64,000 nt of DNA, taken from the NCBI GenBank assembly GCA_947500775.1, contig CANMTD010000001.1:868001-932000 (forward strand), in the 5' to 3' direction. Every line of letters begins with the position of its first letter. Position 1 is the stretch's first letter. Made by a program: the position numbers and the translations under genes. Positions 33,270 to 44,569 of this stretch are shown one piece after another. Source of the stretch: an uncultured Paracoccaceae bacterium. GTDB lineage: Bacteria > Pseudomonadota > Alphaproteobacteria > Rhodobacterales > Rhodobacteraceae. Below the pieces are notes generated by a model. It made no database searches and was not told the origin of the DNA. It saw only the letters and a program-made list of their open reading frames with translations.

Positions 33270-34591
33270 TGCTGCGACTCCTGACACTTCTTCTGGCCCT
33301 TGGGGGGCTGACGATGGCCCCGGTTCCGGGCCAGGCCGAACCCCTGCGGATTGAAATCGACCAGGGGGTGATTGAACCCTTGCCCTTTGCGGTGCCCGAT
33401 TTCGTGGCCGAAACCCCGGCCGCCGCCGAAGTGGCGCGCAACATCAGCCGGGTCATCGCTGCCGATCTGGCCGGAACCGGCCTGTTCCGCGAAGTGCCGA
33501 AAGAGGCGTTCATCAGCACCATCACCAGCTTTGACAGCCCGGTGCAATACGCCGACTGGAAAGCGGTCAACGCGCAGGCGCTGGTCACCGGGGCGGTCAG
33601 CAAGGACGCAAACGGGCGGCTGAACATCAAGTTCCGCCTGTTCGACGTGTTTTCCGAGGCGGCCCTGGGCGACGGGCTGCAATTTGGTGGCAGCGAGGCC
33701 AGCTGGCGCCGGTTTGCCCATAAGGTGGCCGATCAGGTTTATTCCCGGATCACGGGCGAGGGCGGCTATTTCGACAGCCGCGTGGTCTTTGTGGCCCAGA
33801 CCGGCCCCAAGAACGACCGCAAGAAACGGCTGGCGATCATGGATTACGACGGGGCCAATATCCAGTATCTGACCGACAATTCGTCGATCGTGCTGGCGCC
33901 GCGGTTTTCGCCCACTGGCGACCGGGTGCTGTATACCAGCTACGAATCCGGGTTCCCGCGCATCTATCAACTGGACGTGGCCAATGTCGGGCGGCGTGCG
34001 CTGGACGAACAGCCGGGCACCATGACCTTTGCCCCGCGTTTTGCCCCCAATGGCAACACGGTGGTGTTTTCCCTGTCGCAGGGCGGCAATACCGACCTTT
34101 ACACGCTGGATCTTGCCTCGGGGAACCGTCAGCGCCTGACCTCGGCCCCGTCGATCGAAACCGCGCCCAGCTATGCGCCCGACGGCCAGCGGATGGTGTT
34201 CGAAAGCGACCGGTCGGGAACCCAGCAACTGTATATCATGTCCGCAGGCGGCGGAGAGCCGCAGCGCATCAGCTTTGGCAAGGGGCGCTATGGCACCCCG
34301 GTCTGGTCGCCGCGCGGCGATCTGATCGCCTTTACCAAACAGTATCAGGGCCGGTTCCACATCGGCGTCATGCGCACCGACGGATCGGAAGAGCGTCTGC
34401 TGACCGCTTCGTTCCTGGATGAGGGGCCGACATGGTCGCCAAATGGCCGCGTGATCATGTTCACCCGCGAAACCGCGGGGGCGGCGGGGACCTCGGCGCT
34501 TTATTCCGTGGATATCAGCGGTCGCAACCTGCGCAAGGTGGGGATCGAGGGCGCGGGGTCGGACCCCGCGTGGTCGCCGTTGTTGCCATAA
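33266..34591 (+). CDS. tolB: Tol-Pal system beta-propeller protein TolB
   Basis: Periplasmic protein that links Pal to the inner-membrane Tol proteins. A signal peptide (about 1-24, GQAEP) precedes the N-terminal domain ([12 protein letters not shown]) and a six-bladed propeller with repeated motifs such as [18 protein letters not shown] and [13 protein letters not shown]. At 441 residues it is full length. The ATG overlaps the tolA stop. Confidence 0.96.
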   Translation: MMLRLLTLLLALGGLTMAPVPGQAEPLRIEIDQGVIEPLPFAVPDFVAETPAAAEVARNISRVIAADLAGTGLFREVPKEAFISTITSFDSPVQYADWKAVNAQALVTGAVSKDANGRLNIKFRLFDVFSEAALGDGLQFGGSEASWRRFAHKVADQVYSRITGEGGYFDSRVVFVAQTGPKNDRKKRLAIMDYDGANIQYLTDNSSIVLAPRFSPTGDRVLYTSYESGFPRIYQLDVANVGRRALDEQPGTMTFAPRFAPNGNTVVFSLSQGGNTDLYTLDLASGNRQRLTSAPSIETAPSYAPDGQRMVFESDRSGTQQLYIMSAGGGEPQRISFGKGRYGTPVWSPRGDLIAFTKQYQGRFHIGVMRTDGSEERLLTASFLDEGPTWSPNGRVIMFTRETAGAAGTSALYSVDISGRNLRKVGIEGAGSDPAWSPLLP

Positions 34592-34615
34592 CCGTGCGTT
34601 TCCAAAACGGCACGG
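34592..34615 (+). promoter_or_regulatory. Hairpin between tolB and pal
   Basis: ccgtgc (34592-34597) pairs with gcacgg (34610-34615), extended by gttt/aaac with one bulged g. It starts one base after the tolB stop and is not followed by a T-run. It may protect an upstream message end or slow transcription before pal; nothing distinguishes these. Confidence 0.4.
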
Positions 34616-34667
34616 GGCTGGTATGCTGCGTGTAATCGAGCCAAGAACGAGAACAAGGATGTTCCAG

Positions 34668-35183
34668 ATGAAAACTTTGACAAAATGCCTTTTGGCGGTG
34701 GCGGCGCTGAGCGTTGCGGCCTGTACCAACCCGGATCGTTTTGGCCCCGGAGGCGGGGCCGGAACCGGCGCAGGGGGCGGTGGCGGCTATGAGGCCGGAT
34801 CGGCCAGCGATCCGCGTTCGCCCGCCTATTTCCAGCAAACGGTCGGTGACCGGGTGCTGTTCGCGGTGGATCAAAGCACGATCAACGAAGGCGCGCTGGC
34901 CACGCTGAACGGTCAGGCGCAGTGGTTGCTGGACAATACCGAATACAGCGCGATCATCGAAGGCCACGCCGATGAACAGGGCACAGGCGCCTACAACCTT
35001 GCCCTTGGCGCGCGCCGCGCCAATGCGGTTCAGGAATTTCTGGTGTCGCGCGGGGTTTCCCCGGCGCGTCTGCGCACCGTCAGCTACGGCAAGGAACGCC
35101 CGCTTGAGATTTGTTCCGACGAAAGCTGTTACGCCAAAAACCGCCGGGCCGTGACCGTGGTCACCGCCGGGCTCAGCAGCTAG
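34668..35183 (+). CDS. pal: Peptidoglycan-associated lipoprotein Pal
   Basis: Outer-membrane lipoprotein that binds peptidoglycan and TolB. The lipobox LSVAAC places the lipidated Cys at residue 19 when translation starts at ATG 34668, which has AAGG nine bases upstream. An ATG at 34659 and a frame to 34623 are less likely. After a Gly-rich linker the OmpA-like domain follows, with TEYSAIIEGHADEQGTGAYN and LALGARRANAVQEFL. The product is 171 residues. Confidence 0.94.
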   Translation: MKTLTKCLLAVAALSVAACTNPDRFGPGGGAGTGAGGGGGYEAGSASDPRSPAYFQQTVGDRVLFAVDQSTINEGALATLNGQAQWLLDNTEYSAIIEGHADEQGTGAYNLALGARRANAVQEFLVSRGVSPARLRTVSYGKERPLEICSDESCYAKNRRAVTVVTAGLSS

Positions 35184-35199
35184 GGCAAGGGGGGGAAAG

Positions 35200-36033
35200 A
35201 TGCGGGTTCATGCGCTGATCCTGGGGGTTGCGGTCTGTCTGACCACGGGCGCGGTTGCACAATCCCGCGACGAAACCCTGGCCGACATCCGACAGGAAAT
35301 GTCGGTGCTTTATGTTGAGATTCAGCGCCTTAAGCGCGAACTTTCAACCACGGGCGGCGTGCAGCAGAACACCGGTACGGGGTCTGCGCTGCAACGCATC
35401 GACGCGATCGAGCATGAGTTGCAGGGCCTGACCTCCAAGACCGAAAGCCTGGAGTTCCGGATCAACAAGATCGTCAGTGATGGCACCAACCGTCTGGGCG
35501 ATCTGGAGTTCCGGCTGTGCGAGCTTGAACCCGCCTGCGATATCGCGACGCTTGGCGAAAGCTCGACATTGGGCGGGGCGGGGCAATTGACGAATGCCCC
35601 GGTCGCAACCCCGGCGCCCGCCCCGGTCGCGCCCGGCGGGGCCGAACTGGCTGTCGGCGAACGCGCGGATTTCGAAGCGGCGCAATCGGATCTGGAGGCC
35701 GGGAATTATCAGGTGGCCGCCGATAAATTCGCAAGCTTCACCGAAACTTACCCGGGCGGACCGATGACTGGTCAGGCACATTTCCTGCGAGGCGAGGCCT
35801 TGGCCAAGATGGGCCAGACCGCCCCGGCGGCGCGCGCCTATCTGGAAAGCTTTTCGGGCTCTCCCGATGGTCCCCGCGCCCCCGAGGCTTTGTATAAACT
35901 GGGCGTTTCGCTCAGCGATCTGGGCCAGAACCAAGAGGCCTGCGTGACATTGGGCGAGGTCGGCGTACGGTTTCCGGGCGCACCGGTGGCCGCACAGGCG
36001 AATGCCAAACGTCAAGCTATCGGGTGCAGTTGA
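35200..36033 (+). CDS. cpoB: Tol-Pal-associated TPR protein CpoB/YbgF
   Basis: Periplasmic protein that in Escherichia coli coordinates Tol-Pal with peptidoglycan synthesis. The 277 residues have a signal peptide (about 1-20, AVAQS), an N-terminal coiled coil (about 22-100, DIRQEMSVLYVEIQRLKREL), a Pro/Ala linker and a C-terminal TPR block (about 150-277: DFEAAQSDLEAGNYQVAADKF and related repeats). It lies 16 bases after pal and overlaps the tilS start. Confidence 0.93.
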   Translation: MRVHALILGVAVCLTTGAVAQSRDETLADIRQEMSVLYVEIQRLKRELSTTGGVQQNTGTGSALQRIDAIEHELQGLTSKTESLEFRINKIVSDGTNRLGDLEFRLCELEPACDIATLGESSTLGGAGQLTNAPVATPAPAPVAPGGAELAVGERADFEAAQSDLEAGNYQVAADKFASFTETYPGGPMTGQAHFLRGEALAKMGQTAPAARAYLESFSGSPDGPRAPEALYKLGVSLSDLGQNQEACVTLGEVGVRFPGAPVAAQANAKRQAIGCS

Positions 36034-37283
36034 ACGCCAGCGACCGCAGACTGACCGAGACCCTGCAAAGGGCTTTGGCGGATTGCGGGCCCGGTCCGGT
36101 GGGGTTGGCCGTGTCGGGCGGCAGCGATTCGATGGCGATGCTGTATCTGGCCGCCGCAGTGGCGCGTGAAACCGGTCTTGGGATCCATGTTGTCACCGTA
36201 AACCACGGGCTGCGCCCCGAGGCGGCAGATGAGGCGGCTTTTGTGGCGGATGTCTGCGCCAGTCTGGACCTGCCGCATCGGACCCTGATCTGGGAAAAGG
36301 GGCCCGCGTCGGGCAACCTGCAGGCACAGGCCCGCGACGCGCGGTACCGCCTGATGGCCGACTGGGCGACATCGCAAGGGATTTCCACAATCGCGCTGGC
36401 CCATACCCGCGACGATCAGGCCGAAACCTTTCTGATGCGTCTGGCGCGTCAGGCGGGGGTGGACGGGTTGTCGGGGATGGCGCTGCGCCGTGCGGCATTT
36501 GGTACCACATGGCTGCGCCCGCTGTTAAGCGTCGGGCGTCAGGAGTTGCGACAGTATCTGACCGTTCACGGGCACAAATGGTGCGATGATCCGTCGAACG
36601 AGGATCGCAGTTACGACCGGATCAAGGCGCGGGATGCCTTGGCGGCCTTGGCGCCGCTGGGTATCGACGCAGGCGTGTTGTCGGGCGTTACGGATCATAT
36701 GGCGCAGGCCCGTCAGGCGCTGAACGTCCAGACCCTTGCCGCCGCCCGGGACTGCACGACAATTGCGGCGGGCGACGTCCTGATCCGCCGCGCGCCGTTT
36801 CAGGGCCTGCCCCCCGAAATTCAGCGCAGATTGCTGGTTCATGCGCTGAAATGGGTCTCAGGCGCGGAATACGGCCCACGTGCCACGAAAGTGTTCGATT
36901 GCCTGACCAGCCTGATGGAAGGCCGCCAGGCCACCCTGCACGGGTGCCTTCTGTTGACGGATGCCCAAGGGGTCCGGGTGACGCGTGAATACAACGCCGT
37001 GGCCGATACCGTGGCAACCCCACCCCAGTTCTGGGACGGGCGCTGGCAAGTTGTATCGAATGATATCAAAGGGATAGAGGTGCGGGCGCTGGGGCCTGAT
37101 GGGCTGTTGCAATGCCCCGACTGGCGCGAAACCGGGGTGCCGCGCACGTCCCTTCTGGCCAGCCCGTCGCTGTGGGACGGCCCGACCCTGATCGCGGCCC
37201 CGATGGCGGGGTTGGGCGCGAAAGGGTGCGTTAAAGTCGCGCAAGGGGATGACAGCTTTTATCAAACCATTATATCCGATTGA
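36024..37283 (+). CDS. tilS: tRNA(Ile)-lysidine synthase TilS
   Basis: Modifies C34 of the AUA-reading tRNA-Ile to lysidine, which is essential for decoding AUA as isoleucine. The PP-loop SGGSDS is at residues 31-36, followed by VNHGLRPEAADEA and LAHTRDDQAETFLMRL. The 419-residue length is normal, though the C-terminal half diverges as usual. The start is GTG 36024 or TTG 36030, both overlapping the cpoB stop. Confidence 0.93.
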   Translation: MQLNASDRRLTETLQRALADCGPGPVGLAVSGGSDSMAMLYLAAAVARETGLGIHVVTVNHGLRPEAADEAAFVADVCASLDLPHRTLIWEKGPASGNLQAQARDARYRLMADWATSQGISTIALAHTRDDQAETFLMRLARQAGVDGLSGMALRRAAFGTTWLRPLLSVGRQELRQYLTVHGHKWCDDPSNEDRSYDRIKARDALAALAPLGIDAGVLSGVTDHMAQARQALNVQTLAAARDCTTIAAGDVLIRRAPFQGLPPEIQRRLLVHALKWVSGAEYGPRATKVFDCLTSLMEGRQATLHGCLLLTDAQGVRVTREYNAVADTVATPPQFWDGRWQVVSNDIKGIEVRALGPDGLLQCPDWRETGVPRTSLLASPSLWDGPTLIAAPMAGLGAKGCVKVAQGDDSFYQTIISD

Positions 37284-37307
37284 ACCTTGGCCGCTTATCT
37301 CTATTTT
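37280..37307 (+). promoter_or_regulatory. Possible heat-shock (RpoH-type) promoter of ftsH
   Basis: TTGAAC (37280-37285), a 15-base spacer and CTATTTT (37301-37307) resemble the alphaproteobacterial RpoH pattern more than sigma-70. The start would be near 37315, about 45 bases before the GTG of ftsH. ftsH is heat-shock induced in many bacteria. The -35 part overlaps the tilS stop. Confidence 0.4.
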
Positions 37308-37360
37308 AGAGGGGTGGCCGGTCCAGACGACTGGTTTGCTGTAATTCTAAGGAGAACGCC

Positions 37361-39277
<1,917 letters not shown>

Positions 39278-39300
39278 TCGCGATCCAATGAGTATTATAA

Positions 39301-39342
39301 AGCAAAGCCGTCATGAGCGATCATGGCGGCTTTGCTGCTTTT
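39301..39342 (+). terminator. Terminator after ftsH
   Basis: agcaaagccg (39301-39310) pairs perfectly with cggctttgct (39327-39336), with possible extra pairing inside the loop, and is followed by gctttt. It starts 23 bases after the ftsH stop. Confidence 0.75.
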
Positions 39343-39358
39343 CGACCTGTGCGGGGCG

Positions 39359-39396
39359 CCGGCGGGCAAATGCCCGGCCACGCCTTTGCCCGCCGG
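39359..39396 (+). promoter_or_regulatory. Large perfect hairpin upstream of fhs
   Basis: A 12-base perfect stem (39359-39370 with 39385-39396, ccggcgggcaaa/tttgcccgccgg) surrounds a 14-base loop. It lies after the ftsH terminator and about 160 bases before fhs, and is followed by gaattg, not a T-run. Its size is unusual for an accidental repeat. Confidence 0.55.
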
Positions 39397-39421
39397 GAAT
39401 TGTCAGCTACTGTGCCGTGAA

Positions 39422-39435
39422 TTTCCGATCGGAAA
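39422..39435 (+). promoter_or_regulatory. 14-base perfect palindrome upstream of fhs
   Basis: TTTCCGATCGGAAA reads the same on both strands. It is enclosed by a further pairing, tgccgt (39413-39418) with acggca (39435-39440). It could be an operator for a dimeric regulator or the tip of an RNA stem. Confidence 0.5.
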
Positions 39436-39518
39436 CGGCATTGGCCGGTTCCAGCGCCGAAAAGGTCGGAAACCCGCCTGTCTGTATATTCATTTCCGGG
39501 TATAAAATGAAATAATAT

Positions 39519-39531
39519 GTGAAAATTTCAC
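39519..39531 (+). promoter_or_regulatory. Inverted repeat close to the fhs start
   Basis: GTGAAA-A-TTTCAC is a perfect repeat, 26-38 bases before the fhs ATG and just after TATAAA (39501-39506), a plausible -10 element. Position suits an operator at the transcription start. Confidence 0.4.
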
Positions 39532-39556
39532 GCCCGAACCCAACAGGATATTTTCC

Positions 39557-41233
39557 ATGACTTACAAGACCGATATCGAGATCGCCCGCGAGGCGTCCAA
39601 GCGCCCCATTCAGGAAATCGGGGCCAAGCTTGGCATCTCCAGCGACGATCTTTTGCCATATGGCCACGACAAGGCAAAGGTCAGCGCCACGCTGATCTCA
39701 TCGGTGCGCGACCGCCCGAACGGCAAGCTGGTTCTGGTGACGGCGATCAACCCGACGCCCGCGGGCGAAGGCAAGACCACCACGACCGTGGGTCTGGGCG
39801 ACGGTCTGAACCGGATCGGCAAGAAGGCGGCCATCTGTATCCGCGAGGCGTCGCTGGGCCCCTGTTTCGGGATGAAGGGCGGGGCCGCTGGTGGCGGCTA
39901 TGCCCAGGTGGTGCCGATGGAGGACATGAACCTGCATTTCACCGGCGATTTCCACGCGATCACCAGCGCGCACAACCTGCTGAGCGCGATGATCGACAAC
40001 CATATCTATTGGGGCAACGATCTGCAGATCGACGAACGCCGGGTCGTCTGGCGCCGGGTGCTGGACATGAACGACCGGGCGTTGCGCGATATCGTGACCT
40101 CGCTGGGTGGGGTGGCCAACGGGTTCCCGCGCCAGACCGGGTTCGACATCACCGTCGCGTCGGAAGTGATGGCGATCCTGTGCCTGTCCAACGACCTGGA
40201 GGATTTGCAGAAACGTCTGGGCGACATCATCGTCGCCTATCGCCGCGACCGTAGCCCGATCTATTGCCGCGATATCAAGGCCGACGGTGCGATGACCGTG
40301 CTGCTGAAGGACGCGATGCAACCCAATCTGGTGCAGACGCTGGAAAACAACCCGGCCTTCGTGCATGGCGGCCCGTTCGCCAATATCGCCCATGGCTGCA
40401 ACTCGGTCGTGGCGACGACAACGGCGCTGAAACTGGCGGACTATGTGGTGACCGAGGCGGGCTTTGGCGCCGATCTGGGGGCCGAGAAATTCATGAACAT
40501 CAAATGCCGCAAGGCGGGTCTGGCGCCCGATTGCGTGGTGCTGGTCGCCACGGTGCGCGCGATGAAAATGAACGGCGGTGTTGCCAAGGTCGATCTGGGC
40601 ACTGAAAACGTGGATGCGGTGAACGCGGGCTGCGCCAACCTTGGCCGCCATATCGAAAACGTCAAAAGCTTCGGCGTGCCGGTGGTCGTGGCGATCAACC
40701 ACTTCGTGACCGACACTGACGCCGAGGTGCAGGCGGTCAAGGATTATGTCGCGACCCAGGGCTCCGAGGCGATCCTGTGCCAGCACTGGGCCAAAGGCTC
40801 TGAAGGGACCGAGGAACTGGCCACCCGCGTGGCCGAGATTGCCGAAAGCGGCGCGTCGCAGTTTTCGCCGCTTTATCCCGACGACATGGGTCTGTTCGAA
40901 AAGATTGAAACCATCGCCAAACGGATTTACCGCGCGGATGAGGTGCTGGCCGACAAGAAGATTCGCGATCAGCTAAGTGCCTGGGAAGAGGCCGGATACG
41001 GCAACCTGCCGGTCTGCATGGCCAAGACCCAATATTCGTTTTCGACCGATCCCAACCTGCGCGGCGCGCCCACCGGCCACAGCCTGCCGGTGCGCGAGGT
41101 CCGGCTGAGCGCCGGGGCAGGGTTCATCGTCGCGATCTGCGGCGAGATCATGACCATGCCCGGCCTGCCGCGCGTGCCCTCGGCCGAAGCGATCATGCTG
41201 AACGACATGGGCAACATTGAAGGGCTGTTCTGA
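39557..41233 (+). CDS. fhs: Formate--tetrahydrofolate ligase
   Basis: Makes 10-formyl-tetrahydrofolate from formate, ATP and tetrahydrofolate, an entry to one-carbon metabolism that is common in roseobacters. The 558-residue product has the ATP-binding [18 protein letters not shown], the [24 protein letters not shown] stretch and the C-terminal signature [23 protein letters not shown]. The ATG follows AGGA. A chorismate mutase gene and folD follow in the same direction. Confidence 0.97.
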   Translation: MTYKTDIEIAREASKRPIQEIGAKLGISSDDLLPYGHDKAKVSATLISSVRDRPNGKLVLVTAINPTPAGEGKTTTTVGLGDGLNRIGKKAAICIREASLGPCFGMKGGAAGGGYAQVVPMEDMNLHFTGDFHAITSAHNLLSAMIDNHIYWGNDLQIDERRVVWRRVLDMNDRALRDIVTSLGGVANGFPRQTGFDITVASEVMAILCLSNDLEDLQKRLGDIIVAYRRDRSPIYCRDIKADGAMTVLLKDAMQPNLVQTLENNPAFVHGGPFANIAHGCNSVVATTTALKLADYVVTEAGFGADLGAEKFMNIKCRKAGLAPDCVVLVATVRAMKMNGGVAKVDLGTENVDAVNAGCANLGRHIENVKSFGVPVVVAINHFVTDTDAEVQAVKDYVATQGSEAILCQHWAKGSEGTEELATRVAEIAESGASQFSPLYPDDMGLFEKIETIAKRIYRADEVLADKKIRDQLSAWEEAGYGNLPVCMAKTQYSFSTDPNLRGAPTGHSLPVREVRLSAGAGFIVAICGEIMTMPGLPRVPSAEAIMLNDMGNIEGLF

Positions 41234-41300
41234 CCACTTGAGGAAGGCTGCGGCGCACCTTATCACGGGGGCGTCGCAGCCGCCCCTGAGAGGATTGTAC

Positions 41301-41606
41301 ATGAAACCCCCACAAGAGTGCCGGTCGATGGCGGAACTTCGGGTTGAAATCGATGCGCTTGACCGGGAACTGGTCCGGCTGTTGGCACAGCGCGTGGGCT
41401 ATATCGACCGGGCAACCGCCCTGAAACCGGCCGAAGGGCTGCCCGCGCGGATCGATGCGCGGGTCGAAGAGGTGGTCGAAAATGCCCGGCGCAACGCCAC
41501 GGCGCTGGGGTTGGACGCAGATTTTGCCGCCGCACTGTGGCGGCAGATGATCGACTGGTCGATTGCCCGCGAAGAGCGGGTGCTGGGCCCCAGAGCGGCG
41601 GAATAA
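41301..41606 (+). CDS. aroQ: Chorismate mutase (AroQ type)
   Basis: Converts chorismate to prephenate for Phe and Tyr synthesis. A 101-residue all-helical product with the family pattern [30 protein letters not shown], then [16 protein letters not shown]. The ATG at 41301 gives the standard length; the frame to 41217 begins inside the end of fhs. Its place between fhs and folD is not a metabolic match but recurs in related genomes as far as I recall. Confidence 0.9.
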   Translation: MKPPQECRSMAELRVEIDALDRELVRLLAQRVGYIDRATALKPAEGLPARIDARVEEVVENARRNATALGLDADFAAALWRQMIDWSIAREERVLGPRAAE

Positions 41607-41619
41607 AAGGAACGGGCGA

Positions 41620-42513
41620 ATGAGCGCGGTACGGATTGACGGAAAGGCCTTTGCGGCCAAGGTGCGGGCGCAGGTGGCAGAGCATGTCACCCGCCTGAAA
41701 CAGGATCACGGCATCACCCCCGGTCTGGCGGTGGTCCTGGTGGGCGAAGACCCGGCCAGCCAGGTCTATGTGCGTTCCAAGGGCAAGCAGACCGTCGAGG
41801 TCGGCATGAATTCATACGAACACAAGCTGGAGGCGGACACCTCGGAATCCGATCTTCTGGCGCTGATCGACCGGTTGAACAACGACCCGGCCGTGCATGG
41901 CATTCTGGTACAACTGCCGCTGCCCGGCCATCTGGACGAAGATCTGGTGATCAACGCCATCGACCCGGCCAAGGATGTGGACGGCTTTCATATCTCGAAC
42001 GTCGGGCTGCTGGGGACGGGGCAGAAATCCATGGTGCCCTGCACGCCGCTGGGCTGCCTGATGATGCTGCGCGATCATCATGGCAGCCTGAGCGGTATGG
42101 ACGCGGTCGTGATTGGTCGCTCGAACATTGTGGGCAAGCCGATGGCGCAGCTGTTGCTGGGCGACAGCTGTACCGTGACCATCGCCCACAGCCGCACCAA
42201 GGACCTGCCGGGCGCGGTGCGCCGCGCCGATATCGTCGTGGCCGCCGTTGGCCGCCCGCAAATGGTGCCCGGCGACTGGATCAAACCTGGCGCCACCGTG
42301 ATTGACGTGGGCATCAACCGGATCGACAAACCCGAGGGCGGCACCCGTCTGGTGGGCGACGTTGATTTCGACAGTTGCGCCGCGGTGGCGGGGGCGATCA
42401 CGCCTGTGCCGGGCGGTGTCGGCCCGATGACGATCGCCTGCCTGCTGGCCAATACCCTGACGGCGACCTGCCGCGCCAATGGCGTCGCCGAACCCGAAGG
42501 TCTGACCGCCTAG
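41620..42513 (+). CDS. folD: Bifunctional methylene-tetrahydrofolate dehydrogenase/cyclohydrolase FolD
   Basis: Interconverts 5,10-methylene- and 10-formyl-tetrahydrofolate, next to the ligase that makes the latter. The 297 residues include the catalytic-Lys segment [16 protein letters not shown], the [10 protein letters not shown] stretch, the NADP-binding [19 protein letters not shown] and the tail [21 protein letters not shown] chose ATG 41620 with AAAAGGA upstream. The stop overlaps the convergent thioesterase gene by four bases. Confidence 0.96.
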   Translation: MSAVRIDGKAFAAKVRAQVAEHVTRLKQDHGITPGLAVVLVGEDPASQVYVRSKGKQTVEVGMNSYEHKLEADTSESDLLALIDRLNNDPAVHGILVQLPLPGHLDEDLVINAIDPAKDVDGFHISNVGLLGTGQKSMVPCTPLGCLMMLRDHHGSLSGMDAVVIGRSNIVGKPMAQLLLGDSCTVTIAHSRTKDLPGAVRRADIVVAAVGRPQMVPGDWIKPGATVIDVGINRIDKPEGGTRLVGDVDFDSCAAVAGAITPVPGGVGPMTIACLLANTLTATCRANGVAEPEGLTA

Positions 42514-42953
42514 CCCTGCGGGGCGAGCGGCACCATCGTTCCCAACAGCGTGGCAACATGGGCTTGCGCCCCGTCGGGGCCTTCGGCCATCACCTCGGCG
42601 CGGGCGATGATCAGGCGCTTGCCCGATTTGATGATGCTGCCCGTTGCAATCAGTCGCTGCCCTGACGCCGGTGCCAGCAGGTGGATTTTCATTTCGCTGG
42701 TCATCACCTCGTACCCTGCGGGCAGCAGGCTAAGCGCTGCGTAGCCCGCCGCGCTGTCCCCCAAGGCAAAGCTGACCCCGGCATGGGCGACCCCATGCTG
42801 TTGTGTCAGATCGGCAGACAGGGGGGCTGTAATGATGCAGATGCCGGGGCGCACGTCGACCAGTGTCGCGTTTAGGACCTGCATGAAGGCCTGTCGGGCA
42901 AAGCTTGCCCTAACATCTTGTTCAAAGTCTGGATTTCGGGTCGCGTATTCCAT
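42510..42953 (-). CDS. PaaI-family hot-dog thioesterase
   Basis: A 147-residue protein with the family core [24 protein letters not shown], where HGGV-type Asn/His motifs are replaced by HGVAHAG, and [20 protein letters not shown]. It probably hydrolyses an acyl-CoA; the substrate is unknown. It is convergent with folD and transcribed alone, with the LytTR gene divergent upstream. Confidence 0.85.
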   Translation of the reverse strand: MEYATRNPDFEQDVRASFARQAFMQVLNATLVDVRPGICIITAPLSADLTQQHGVAHAGVSFALGDSAAGYAALSLLPAGYEVMTSEMKIHLLAPASGQRLIATGSIIKSGKRLIIARAEVMAEGPDGAQAHVATLLGTMVPLAPQG

Positions 42954-43103
42954 TGATATCCTGATTTTATTCCATTTTCGGCATCTTTAAGATGAATCTG
43001 TATTGCGCCTACGACTGTGGCGTGTATTTTTCCCGAGGCTTGGGGGAGAGGTCGGCCAAAGCTCCCCGTGAACAGACGTCAACAGTAACGGTAACCGAGG
43101 TTC

Positions 43104-43859
43104 ATGGCCTCTTTTTTCAATGATCTGATATCCCTCCTGAAATCACCGTCCCCGGTTCTGGCGTGGCTGGGGTTGTCGGCGTTGGTATCCTATTCCGGGC
43201 CCTTTGGAACCTACGAAAATCTTTCACTTTTTGAACGTATCCTGTTCTGGTCGGTCGTGGTGGCGATTGCCATCATCAGTGGTTTGGTGGTGCAGGTTCT
43301 TCAACAGCGCACGGCGCGCGCGCCGCGCAATCCGACAGCCTTGTTGGGCACATCGATCCTGTTTGGCATATTTCTGGCCATCCCCTTGGCACAGTTTACA
43401 AAATCCGTATTTGCGGCGCTGGGGGCGATGCCGCCGCCGGTGCATGCGATTGCCTTTGTGGTGGCGACGGTTGCCTTGGGAACTGCGGCTTTGAGAGTGC
43501 GCAGGGATGTGCCTGCCCTGGTCGTGGATGACCCTGTGACAGATCAGATGCCGCGTCTGTTTGACCGGCTGGAACCCGATCAAAGGGGCGTCCTGATCCG
43601 GCTGGAGGTCTTCGATCACTATGTGTGTGTTGTGACGGATCGGGGTGTCTCTAAACTGCTGATGCGGTTTTCCGATGCGATCTCCGAACTGGACGGCGTC
43701 GATGGGTTGCGGGTGCACAGATCGCATTGGGTCGCACGATCTGCGGTCAAAGGCAGTGAAACCGATAACGGGCGGCTTTTTCTGGTGACGCAGGACGATG
43801 AAAACGTACCCGTCAGCCGCAGTTTCCGCGATGCCGTGGCGAAGGCCGGATTGATTTAG
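43104..43859 (+). CDS. Membrane-anchored LytTR-family DNA-binding regulator
   Basis: A 251-residue protein with about four transmembrane helices in the first 131 residues (near 16-33, 46-66, 80-103, 113-131) and a C-terminal LytTR DNA-binding domain (about 150-250). The LytTR pattern is visible in RLEVFDHYVCVVTD, RGVSKLLMRFSDAISEL, VDGLRVHRSHWVARSAV and NVPVSRSFRDAV. There is no receiver domain, so signal input, if any, comes through the membrane part. No obvious target gene is adjacent; it overlaps the convergent pdeM gene by four bases. Confidence 0.88.
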   Translation: MASFFNDLISLLKSPSPVLAWLGLSALVSYSGPFGTYENLSLFERILFWSVVVAIAIISGLVVQVLQQRTARAPRNPTALLGTSILFGIFLAIPLAQFTKSVFAALGAMPPPVHAIAFVVATVALGTAALRVRRDVPALVVDDPVTDQMPRLFDRLEPDQRGVLIRLEVFDHYVCVVTDRGVSKLLMRFSDAISELDGVDGLRVHRSHWVARSAVKGSETDNGRLFLVTQDDENVPVSRSFRDAVAKAGLI

Positions 43860-44530
43860 CCGACCCTGCCGCGCGGCATCGGTATCGCCTGCGCGGTTTT
43901 CCCGATCAGCACGGCCCGCGCATCCGGGGCCATCAGGGCGCAAAGTTCGGCGGCGTCGCTGCGCAATCCGCCGGTATAGGTGCCGAAGGCGGGCAGGATC
44001 ACGCGCCGCCCGTCGATCAGAAAGCAGGGCCGTGTCAGCGACTGCCCGCGTACCGCCAACCGGGCTTTGGGATGGTAATGCCCCGACACCTCGCCCACCG
44101 GATCGGCCGCCGCGATATGGCGGAATGTCAGCGGGCCGCGCTGCAATTCGGCCAGATGGGTGCCGCCGAAGTCCAGCGGCCCGGGATCATGGTTGCCTTC
44201 GATCCAGATCCAGCGCCGTCCGGCCATCAGCCGGGTCAGCCACAGGACCTCATCCTCGGGCAGGGTGTTCACGGCGCTGAGGTCGTCAAAGCTGTCGCCC
44301 AGACACAGCACCGTAGCGGCATCGGTGGCCGCGATCTCATCCTCCAGCCGCGACAGGGTCTCGCGCACCTCGTAAGGTGGCAGATATTGACCGGTGCGCC
44401 GGGCCAGCCGTTCGGATTTGCCAAGGTGCAGATCAGAGACGCACAGCATCCGTTCCGCAGGCCACCACAAGGCGCCCGAGGCGCGCGCCGACAGTTCCGC
44501 GCCGTTCAGGGAAAACCGGACATCGTTCAT
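43856..44530 (-). CDS. pdeM: Ligase-associated DNA damage response endonuclease PdeM
   Basis: Calcineurin-like metallophosphoesterase of 224 residues. Metal-binding motifs are in order: SDLHLGK, LGDSFDD, GNHDPG and SGHYHPK. Members with this layout form a conserved repair group with an ATP-dependent DNA ligase, an Lhr-like helicase and an exonuclease. The helicase gene lies directly upstream here. The start is uncertain: ATG 44530 fits the family N-terminus, while ATG 44548 adds six residues; neither has a well-spaced ribosome site. Confidence 0.88.
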   Translation of the reverse strand: MNDVRFSLNGAELSARASGALWWPAERMLCVSDLHLGKSERLARRTGQYLPPYEVRETLSRLEDEIAATDAATVLCLGDSFDDLSAVNTLPEDEVLWLTRLMAGRRWIWIEGNHDPGPLDFGGTHLAELQRGPLTFRHIAAADPVGEVSGHYHPKARLAVRGQSLTRPCFLIDGRRVILPAFGTYTGGLRSDAAELCALMAPDARAVLIGKTAQAIPMPRGRVG

Positions 44531-44569
44531 CCTTTGTTCGAACCGCATATCGCGTCCGAATGCAAGGGC

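Noticed and set aside
39343-39556. ZTP (pfl) or tetrahydrofolate riboswitch upstream of fhs
   Set aside because: Gene context fits, but I could not place the conserved ZTP core or pseudoknot sequences. Only the inverted repeats are reported.
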